Shown here piece by piece: positions 55,830 to 64,000 of a stretch of DNA of 64,000 nucleotides. Below the pieces are notes generated by a model. The model did not search any database. It had not been told where the DNA came from and saw only the letters and a program-made list of their open reading frames with translations. The stretch lies in NCBI RefSeq assembly GCF_014356525.2, contig NC_052506.1:8673698-8737697 (forward strand), read 5' to 3'. Positions within the stretch are counted from its first letter, which is position 1, and each line of letters opens with the position of its first letter. Source of the DNA: Nilaparvata lugens. Lineage: Eukaryota; Arthropoda; Insecta; Hemiptera; Delphacidae. A program made the translations under genes and the position numbers.

Positions 55830-56097
55830 AATACCATAGAGAAACAATAGCATGAGTGGATATCTCATGGTATAGGGCGTTTATGTCACAGCTTTTACTG
55901 TTATCTCAAGCCGATTACTGTCGATTATTGTAGATTTTTACTGTTTTCACCGGGTAAGAGTGTATGAGAGACTACCAGCGTCATAAAGCTTCACAGGAAA
56001 GAATTACGTGAACTATCAGCTTGAGATAACAGTAAAAGTTGCGACATAAACGCCCTATACCATGGGATATCTACTTATGCTATTGTTTCTCTATGGT
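55830..56097. mobile_element. ACCATAGAG-family element, second of a pair
   Basis: TACCATAGAGAAACAATAGC to GCTATTGTTTCTCTATGGTA. TA at both edges. The ATG of the frame at 56,062-56,376 lies inside this element. Confidence 0.85.
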
Positions 56098-57486
56098 AAT
56101 ACACTGACATGGATTATTGAAATTGTTCAATATGGAATCTACCAAGACAGTAGATCACAGAACTCTACAACCACAGAAGAAGATAACCAATTAGTGTTCT
56201 CTACTCCGTGCTACAACACAGAAATACATAGACACAGAGTTGAAAATACAAACGTATATCAACAGCGTAGAAGAGAAATTGAGAGAGTTTCACAAGTGAG
56301 GTTCTCTGAATTCACATTCGCTTCAAGTGACCTCCACATTCATCAGTGGATTCCACTTCAAGGTGTCAAAATCTAAAGGCTTACAAATCACTAATCAAAT
56401 TCTAGGGCGGCCAAGCTCAGAGAGGTGCAAATGTAGGAATGGCTCCATATAATTGGACTTTTATTCAGCACAATGTTCGCAGATTAATAATACGGTCTGC
56501 GTAAATGAACGCCCGACGGCTCCAAGTCACGAAAGACAATTACACCTCTTTGTTCCTAGCAAAGCACGGAATCAGTCGAGTTCATTGTCTCTACTCAAAT
56601 GCTGAGAAGAATCTCAATTCCCTTTCTCTCTCACACACTCACTCCATTCAAACAACCCTTTCCAAGAGCTTTGCTTCCTGATGAATAATTTATTTGCAAT
56701 CAGAAAACTGAGAGAGCAAGATGAAATGAAAATGCGCAGATAGTATTTCACCATTGGCATTAGTAGATTCTCGCTATTTTATCGGAGATTCTGATAATCG
56801 ATCACTTCACAGTCATGCAATTGTCATTTTCTATCCACCAACTTACAGTGGCATTTTCAAGCCTGGTATGACGGACTAATTCCAAGTACCTAATATTTCC
56901 AGATACAGTGAAACTAATTAATGAATTAATGGACAAATAAACTTATTTGTTTGATGAATTGATAAATTGAATTTGACATGAAACAGAAGCTTGATTATTC
57001 AAAATTCAATTAAACCCAACGACATTTTAATTAAATTACTGTGTAGTATGGAAGAATTATGGTACACACATCAGGTAGGGCAGGAATTAGATTGGATTAA
57101 TGAGCATAATTCGTCAAAGGTAAAATGGGTTTCAATAAGTTTGTCTCAGAAAATTGAATCCAATTTAGTGATTAGTTATGTCAAATAAATGTAACGAATT
57201 GATTCATAAATATATCTGTATGTATCAGAGAGTATAGAATGTACATTATATCCTCACTGGTATGTATAGTAGCGATATTTTGCTCATGATTCGTCTGTAT
57301 ATAAATCGCTAGCAAAACTAAAGAAATAGAACAGCTTTGATACAAGAGGCATCGAACAACGGATGCTGATCTGTGGTCAAATAGATCAGCAAACATAATC
57401 AAAGTGATCTGTAGATCACTACATCTACATTCCCCCACCCAGACCTCTCACTTTATACCACATAACCAAAAATACCATCCTTACAA
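56098..57486. other. Unassigned block with one 104-codon frame
   Basis: The plus frame 56,062-56,376 starts in the repeat and runs on as 'TLTWIIEIVQYGIYQDSRSQ...' to 56,376. It has no recognised domain and its hydrophobic start is repeat-derived. The minus frame at 57,181-57,438 is also unrecognised. A host exon in this part cannot be excluded. Confidence 0.3.
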
Positions 57487-57592
57487 ATTGAATGAAAAAG
57501 ACTAAGAAATTGTCAAAAACCACAGATTTATTGATACTTAGAAAGACCGGTTTCGGTTATTACACCATTGTCAATCTCTGATAAACTGGTAA
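57487..57592 (+). mobile_element. Solo arm of the GACCGGTTTCGG fold-back
   Basis: ATTGAATGAAAAAGACTAAG through GAAAGACCGGTTTCGGTTAT to CAATCTCTGATAAACT, then unrelated sequence. It has only the terminal ~105 bases of one arm. Confidence 0.8.
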
Positions 57593-57876
57593 ACTTGTAA
57601 TCCTTACAAATCCTCAGTACCTAGCTACTCCTTGTACGCTGAGGATGTGGTTCAGTGTCACAAAACGCGTCCGACAAACAAGAAAACCGTGAGTACTGTT
57701 GTAAAAGTGCAAGTTAACAAAACAATTTAGTATAATTTAATATCAACAGTTCATGTAGGATGAAGACAAAAGAAGGAATTGATCTGAAGAGTTTATAGAT
57801 GTCAATTATTTGTCAACTTGACATCAGATTCAATTGTCGACTTACAAATTGACTTATTAATTTAAAAGGAACTATC

Positions 57877-58555
57877 ACTTTTTGTGTAGTTGAGAAGTTG
57901 ATATTGTGGTAATTATTCATATTAAATGAAAAAGACTACGAAATTGTCAAAAAAACCACAGATTTATTGATACTTAGAAAGACCGGTTTCGGTTATTACA
58001 CCATTTTCAATCTCTGATAAACTAAAACTAAATACAAGAGCAACAGAATTTATACTAGTAGGCGAGTACTGCTATTGGTCAAGGGCATGAACGCCTGCCA
58101 TTGGCCCAGTTATACAGTCTCCTCCCACTCAATGGTGTCAGAAAATGGCGGTTTAAGCAACAGACTCGCCATGATAACAAAATTTACTTTGAGTACAATA
58201 AGAACCAAGGAAACAAGTGAATAGTTTTTCCAATTATATATTTGTTTTATTATCTTTCACTTGTTTTCTTGGTTCTTATTTTGTACTGAAAGTAAATTTT
58301 GTTATCATGGCGAGTATGTTGCTTAAGCCGCCATTTTGTGACGCCGTTGAGTGGGAGGAGACTGTCTAGCTTGGCCAATGGCAGGCATTCATGCCCTTGA
58401 CCAATAGCAATACTCGTCTACTAGTATAAATTCTGCTGCTCTTATATTTAGTTTTAGTTTATTAGAGATTGACAATGGTGTAATAACCGAAACCGGTCTT
58501 TCTAAGTATTAATAAATCTGTGATTTTTTGACAATTTCTTAGAATTTTTCATTTA
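57877..58555. mobile_element. GACCGGTTTCGG fold-back with extended inner stem
   Basis: Outer arms as in the family; the left flank TGTGTAGTTGAGAAGTTGAT is present only on the left. The inner arms reach further in than other copies (AAATTTACTTTGAGTACAAT, AAGAACCAAGGAAACAAGTG and inverse), meeting near 58,230. Confidence 0.85.
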
Positions 58556-58739
58556 GGCTAAAAAGGAACTATGTTGACATGTAATAGACCTACTTGAAAA
58601 AAGAGTTTCTCGAATTGATAGAATAGTACTGTAGTTTTATATTTATGAGTCTATTAAATACAGTACGACAAATACAAATTAGGTCAAGATTAGGTGATAA
58701 ATTTACAAAATTCGCTGCTAACAGCCACTGAAGTTTCTT

Positions 58740-59590
58740 TTCAAGTCAAACAGTCAGCGAATTCAGTCCATCCCTTATTCAAAAACAATAATGATGTATT
58801 GAAAATAAATCCCTAACCAATTGGCTAAACTGTCAAAAAGTGAACGATTCCAGTCCTTCCCTTATTCAACAAAATTATCTTCTATTAAAAGCAAATCCCT
58901 GAACAATTGGCTAAACTGTCAATAAGAGATCGACTCTAGTCCTTCCCTTATTCAAGAAGATTATCCCTTATTGGGAAAAAATCCCTAACCAATTGGCTAA
59001 ACTGTCAATACGAGAACGATTCCAGTCCTTCCCTTATTCAAGAAAATTATCTCCTAATGAAAGCAAATCCCTAAACAATTGGCTAACCTTAAAAAAGTGA
59101 ACGATTCCAGTCTATCTCTTATTTTCTATAGGAAAAAAACATCCGTAACCAATTGGCTAATCGTCAATAAGTGAAAGATTCCAGTCCATCTCTTATTCAA
59201 GAAAATTATCTCCTATTGGAAAAAAATCCCTAACCAATTGGCTAAACCGTCAAAAACTGAACGATTCCAGTCCATCTCATATTCAAGAAAATTATCTCCT
59301 ATTGGAAAAAAATCCCTAACCAATTGGCTAAACCGTCAAAAACTGAACGATTCCAGTTCATCTCATATTCAAGAAAATTATCTCCTATTGGAAACAAATC
59401 CTTAACCAATTGGCTAAACCGTCAATAAGTGAACGATTCCAAGCCTTCCCTTATCCAAGAAAATTATCTCTATTGAAAGCAAATCCCTAAACAATTGGCA
59501 AAACCGTCAAAAAGTGAACGATTTCAGTCCATCTATTATTCAAGGAAATTAGCTCTTTTTTGAAGATAAATGCCAAACCAATTGGCTAAA
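58740..59590 (+). repeat. 86-bp minisatellite, about ten units
   Basis: (C/A)CAATTGGCTAA marks lie at 58,817, 58,903, 58,989, 59,074, 59,149, 59,233, 59,319, 59,405, 59,490 and 59,577. Each unit reads AACGATTCCAGTCC, CTTATTCAAGAAAATTATCT and CCTAACCAATTGGCTAAAC. Spacing is 84-88 except one shortened unit. Confidence 0.95.
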
Positions 59591-59998
59591 AAAACCGATG
59601 TCAACCACCTCGACTTGTGGCTTGGTGTTGCACTTGTGTGCTGAAGTCAGGTGTTCCAGAACGCGCTGAACCAGTTTCCAGCCGAAGCCACCAGTCACCG
59701 GACCCGGAATGGCTTCAGGAAGCGGACGAGCGAGGCGCACACCAAACAGTGCACTGAACAGAGCATGAAGTTCAAGGCAAAACCAGTCCTGGCCTGGCAG
59801 TCAGATTCACTGTCACCATTTCCTATACCTTGAACCAGTACTTGCCTTCCAACCAATGATGACAATTGTAAGTGAATCTGACTCGCATCATCGGTCAGGC
59901 TGGCAGCACCCCCGACTGACCCATACCCTTCCACACCAACTACCACTCTCCACCAGATAACCCACTAGCGCTCGCCAATGACCCACTTAGTGAGGTCC
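59590..59998. other. GC-richer single-copy-like block, unrecognised
   Basis: Clearly higher GC than the rest of the window, with three overlapping frames. Minus 59,549-59,740 contains GPVTGGFGWKLVQRVLEHLT, and minus 59,695-59,946 and plus 59,651-59,833 overlap it. None shows a known domain and none reads cleanly across the block. The first shares its end with the minisatellite. It may include a host exon, an untranslated exon or a captured fragment. Confidence 0.3.
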
Positions 59999-60305
59999 AC
60001 GTTATAATGGCAGTGGATTGATTGATTGAGTACTTTATTTATGTAGATTACAGTATATACTGGCTTATACACTTATATACAATAGCTTACAATACAGCAA
60101 AATTATAGATGAATTTACATAACATAGACTAAGAAAATAATTATTGAACTGTATATGATATGAAAAAGCAGTTTGTAATATAATAACTATAGATAATAAT
60201 CATATTGTTATGCATCTACATAAATTGGCGGAGCTTTGGACATATCAATGTCCATTCTTCGGAAACAATATTAAAAATATCCTCCCCACCAACTCTCTAC
60301 CAAAA
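59999..60305 (-). mobile_element. GA-associated retroelement tail, dispersed copy
   Basis: GATTGATTGAGTACTTTATT through ATAAATTGGCGGAGCTTTGG to TCTCTACCAAAAGAGAGATA, the same repeat as 19,493-19,799 but with almost no GA tract. Read on the minus strand it ends AATAAAGTACTCAATCAATC. Confidence 0.75.
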
Positions 60306-60406
60306 GAGAGATAGGAGATCAGCGTTGCCGATTCTATGACTTACACATTTTATTTCTTGAGTTAGAATGATAGTTGAAAATAAGTTGACCAATCCAGGAC
60401 CTTCTA

Positions 60407-60619
60407 TATACTACCGGACCTGACCCTAGAAAAAAATGACCGCCGTACGTGGTGGTCTTATAGAAATTCCTACTGAGAAAAAATCACTTATCAGCTGTTA
60501 GAGAGCGTCTCAGTTTGTCGAAATCTCAGTTCGTCTAGTTCCCGTTTAAAATATCGATGCTGGCCACCACCTACGGCGGCGATTTGTTTTTTTTTTTGTA
60601 GGCGCAGGTCCGGTATATA
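60407..60619. mobile_element. ~210-bp inverted-repeat element (TACCGGACCTG ends)
   Basis: TACCGGACCTGACCC and GACCGCCGTACGTGGTGGTC pair with GGCCACCACCTACGGCGG and CAGGTCCGGTATA near the right end. It abuts the next element directly. Confidence 0.7.
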
Positions 60620-60786
60620 AAGGTGCGTACAGATATACGCGCCACGAACATGAGCAATTCACTTTCAATCAGCTGATTATATCTGTATTTTTACAGAAAC
60701 GGTAAGATACAGATATAAAAAGCTTGGCATCAGCTGATTAAAAGTGAATTGCTCATGTTCGCGGCGCGTAAATCTGTACGTACCTT
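60620..60786. mobile_element. AAGGTGCGTACAG hairpin element, second copy
   Basis: Matches 45,389-45,557. The centre (TTACAGAAACGGTAAGATAC... AAAAAGCTTGGCATCAGCTG) is in the opposite orientation to that copy relative to the window. Confidence 0.85.
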
Positions 60787-60941
60787 AAGAGGTCCTGACC
60801 ATTCTTTATCAAACGAATTTGATTTGGATACAGTTTACAAAATGAAGACTACATATTGTTAAGATTTACAAAAGTTCCAACGCTCATTTGTCAAATGCAG
60901 GTTCGTTTCAAGACATGATGACTACTTCGTACCTTAATAAT

Positions 60942-61344
60942 ACTAGTAGTTCTGTGAACAGTAGACCTCACGCAGTATTCTCATCCACAAATACCTCATT
61001 GGAACTATAGACCTTATGGAAATACAGCAATATACTGGCTTCTCCACACATCTGTGTAATTACTTGTCAGCTGATTTATGATTAATAACTCTATAGTCTG
61101 ATTCTTACTCTAAAATTGGCGTGTGAAGGAGGCTCCTTTTTCCTTTTATATTATCCTTGAAATGCAAAATTTCCAAAAACCTTGTATATACGTCGACGCA
61201 CAATTAAAAAAGGAACATACTTGTCAAATTTCATGAAAATCTATTACCGCGTTTCGCCGTAAATGCGCAACATATAAACATTTAAATATAAAGAGAAATG
61301 CCAAACCGTCGACTTGAATCTTAGACCTCACTTCGCTCGGTCAA
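60942..61344 (+). mobile_element. TTCGCTCGGTCAA half-element, plus
   Basis: ACTAGTAGTTCTGTGAACAG to CACTTCGCTCGGTCAA, ~400 bp, uninterrupted. The same extent in inverse is at 62,716-63,109, so this half unit is a mobile unit in its own right or a standard deletion form. Confidence 0.8.
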
Positions 61345-61737
61345 TGAAGTACAAGAAATCATGAACATTCCTTAGTACAAAACAAGACAGTAATCACATT
61401 CAGTTCAACGATTTTTCATTGTAAAGCACAAGATAGAAAAAAACTGAGCTATGATTCAGTATGGCGTATGTATGAAAACATACGAAAGGCCGGATACCTT
61501 TATGATGGTCTATACATGAACGAAATTACCAGTTAGTTTATGAGCGGATTCATCAACGCACAATTTGAATACAATTGGTCGAGGACAGGAATTGCAAGTA
61601 GGCCTACTATATTAGCACTCTAGCACGGGCAATGACTTCCGGGATGGAGAGCAGACCACCACAGGATATCACTTCACACGTCATACTGCTTTAACGGGAC
61701 AACATTTCAAGTCTACTGCCAGTCATAATAGTTGCAA
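61345..61737. other. Unassigned sequence
   Basis: Near balanced composition in part; no frame of interest and no repeat seen. Confidence 0.35.
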
Positions 61738-61870
61738 TTGAATGAATGAAATTGCTTTATTGTCTCTTCAAAATAGATACATAATTTACATACACTATAT
61801 TATTATCAACAATAAAGTTTAATAACAACCTGCAAAGGAGATCCTGAGTGCAGGTGTGAATCAATTGTAA
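61738..61870 (-). mobile_element. LINE-like 3' end, (TTCA)n tail, minus strand
   Basis: On the minus strand: CAGGTTGTTATTAAACTTTA, GAGACAATAAAGCAATTTC and a TTCATTCATTCAA tail. 5'-truncated, non-coding. Confidence 0.6.
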
Positions 61871-62715
61871 TTACATGATACAAAATAAAATCACCATAGT
61901 AATAAAGAAAAGAGAGAATACAAAACAAAAGCAAAAATATCAAATCATATACTCAACATCCTAAAATTTAGACATACACGAATGTATCTCAAACTCTTAT
62001 TCATTAGATGTTCCTGTCAATCCATTCCTGTATAATTCTATTTAAATTCCCAGTTATATTCCTGTTGACAAAATCTAGTGATACTTTATTGATTAAATAA
62101 TTGCAATAGTATTGAAGTTGATGTCTGCATATAGTAAGCTTTATGAGAGGTGTGTTAAATCGATTTGTACTTTTGCCCGTATGTTATAGGAAGTTGTATG
62201 AATTTTAAACTGATTTCTATTTTTGTTTATATACAATTATGTGTTAGGCAACAATATCTAGTTAAGATGATGAACTACCTGCTCTAAAACTATTAAAAAA
62301 TAGTTGAGGAAATAATTATTTAAAATATTTTAAACTACGAATCACGATCTACTCCTGGAAGTGAAATATTACAATGACAATCTAATGTATTCTAGTGTCA
62401 TTCAAATAGATGTTGATAACAGTAGTTTGAAGGCCTTCATTTGAAAAAAATCGAGAAATGTAGGCATACAACAAAAACTGAAGACCTTGCAAATTGATAA
62501 TTTCATTTCAAACTGCAATTCATTATCACATCGTTATTATTATTTAGTGACTTTTAATTTTGTTTACTATTTATAACTGATCGAGTAAGAAAAATAATAG
62601 TCTTAGTACTCGTTCATGATATTGAATACTGAAAACAATATCTTAAAATAATACCATTCACCTTTAATATCAGATAATACCATATTCACCAATTAATTTC
62701 AGACTATATATCTAA
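61871..62715. other. AT-rich spacer, nothing recognised
   Basis: No frame, tandem repeat or inverted repeat of note. Confidence 0.4.
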
Positions 62716-63109
62716 TTGACCGAACGAAGTGAGGTCTAAGATTCAAGTCGACGGTTTAGAATTTCTCTTAATGTTTAAATGTTGCTCGTTTACGGCGAAA
62801 CGCGGAAATAGATTTTCATGAAATTTGACAGGTATGTTCCTTTTTTAATGGCGCGTCGACGTATATACAAGGTTTTGGAAATTTTGCATTTCAAGGATAA
62901 TATAAAAGGAAAAAGGAGCCTCCTTACGCCAATATTATGGTAAAAATCAGACTATAGAATATTATTCATCATAAATCAGCTGACAAGTGATTACACAGAT
63001 GTGTGGAGAAGCCAGTCTATTGCTGTATTTCCATAAGGTCTATAGTTTCAATCAGGTGCTTGTGGATGAGAATACTGCGTGAGATCTACTGTTCACAGAA
63101 CTACTAGTA
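62716..63109 (-). mobile_element. TTCGCTCGGTCAA half-element, minus
   Basis: TTGACCGAACGAAGTGAGGT to GTTCACAGAACTACTAGTA. Inverse of the 60,942 copy, ~1.4 kb away. Confidence 0.8.
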
Positions 63110-63429
63110 AATCAGCCATTAAAAATATAGAGAGATGGATTACAAGTAACAATGTTTTTCGCCTCATGTACAGTTAGAATCTACTCTATTAAAAAAACTT
63201 TTTTCTTTGATATTATTTTCACAAAGTTACATTTTCTCAGATATTATATTACTACAATTATTATTATTTATTATTACTACTATTAGAATAAAATCATCTT
63301 TTATGTTTATGTTGAATTAAATGACATCTATTGGTACTAGTTGCTAGCACACAAACTTAGGTTTTGCTGACAACGCCAATTAAAAATTTAAGTTTAAATT
63401 TTATTTTTATTCTAAATAAGTATTTGTTT

Positions 63430-63480
63430 TTATTATTTTTATGATTGGCAAATAAATGATTTTGATTTTTTGATATTAAT
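63430..63480 (+). mobile_element. Possible short retroelement 3' end
   Basis: GATTGGCAAATAAATGATTT with a T/GAT-rich end. A short fragment only. Confidence 0.3.
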
Positions 63481-63739
63481 TCATTTTTTCCAGCGTTTTC
63501 ATGAATTGATTACTCAATCAATACTGACCCACGGCGAAACAAGATATGCTAACGATAATTTGCGAGAAGGTGACAGAGAATGACAGGATTTGAAGAGCTC
63601 AGGAGACAATAGACCAAAATACAGTACTTCAATACAATTTGACATTGCAAGTAATAGAATACGTAATACCCTTTAAAAGGCGGGGTTAAAGATCTTCAAT
63701 GTTGTATTTCATCCAAAGCGATTGATACAATATCAATAC

Positions 63740-63890
63740 TTCAATGTATTATATTTAGTTTCGCAGGACCCAACAATGTAAAAATGTTTTTCTAATAAAA
63801 TTGATTGATTGATTACTGATTTGAATTATTTCAAAGCACCTACAAAATATTCCCGCAAGGGACTCCCCACCAACAAAAGCCATACGAATT
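63740..63890 (+). mobile_element. LINE-like 3' end, (GATT)n tail, then shared repeat
   Basis: TTCTAATAAAATTGATTGAT ends at ~63,817. At ~63,855, CAAGGGACTCCCCACCAACA matches the repeat at 22,405 and 43,630. Confidence 0.5.
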
Positions 63891-64000
63891 TACTTTTTTA
63901 CCTACAAAATATAGACTAGACTTACAACTGACAATATCGTTTTATTTCACTTCAATATGGAGAAATTCCACAATATCTGTTCATTGTGTATATTTCTGAA

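Overview
This window looks like intergenic or intronic DNA from an AT-rich, transposon-laden insect genome. The repeat families, for example the element ending in TTCGCTCGGTCAA, resemble those I associate with planthoppers and other Hemiptera. That is recognition from memory, not proof. There is no operon structure, no rRNA or tRNA gene that I can see, and no open reading frame longer than 120 codons. I find no confident host protein-coding gene. The only protein-like remnants are two short C-terminal pieces of non-LTR reverse transcriptases. The only host-gene-like signals are a CpG-richer block ending in a splice donor (about 12,690-13,143, repeated at 33,205-33,664) and a GC-richer block at 59,590-59,998.

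The dominant feature is a head-to-tail duplication. Bases ~3,430-27,425 (copy 1) recur as ~27,480-48,343 (copy 2), in the same order and orientation. Single-copy stretches match at roughly 95-96% by eye. The joint is a short AT microsatellite. The copies differ by many clean indels: a 482-bp insertion with a 12-bp target duplication (copy 1 only), a 218-bp satellite array (about ten versus two units), a 1.5-kb deletion between direct repeats (copy 2), several transposon insertions (mostly copy 2), and a recent 1,162-bp tandem duplication inside copy 2. Copy 2 also holds a 100-N assembly gap. This may be a true segmental duplication or two haplotypes assembled in tandem; the sequence alone does not decide.

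Layout: 1-3,430 holds a GT-rich inverted-repeat element, a 635-bp TTAA-flanked fold-back and a G-rich simple repeat. 3,430-48,343 is the duplicated block: hairpin elements, satellites, long fold-backs, the TTCGCTCGGTCAA family, LINE 3' ends and GA tracts. 48,344-64,000 has nested fold-backs, a second GT-rich element, several short hairpin elements, a 262-bp tandem array, a pair of 270-bp inverted elements, an 86-bp minisatellite with ten units, and more LINE 3' ends.

Nothing here works as a gene pathway. The biology is in the repeats. Many are near-perfect inverted repeats that would form long hairpins if transcribed. At least three families carry a motif resembling a degenerate hammerhead ribozyme core just upstream of AATAAA. 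One 505-bp palindrome has its 31-bp centre flipped between the two copies, and both of its arms carry the same one-base difference, which suggests exchange between the arms.
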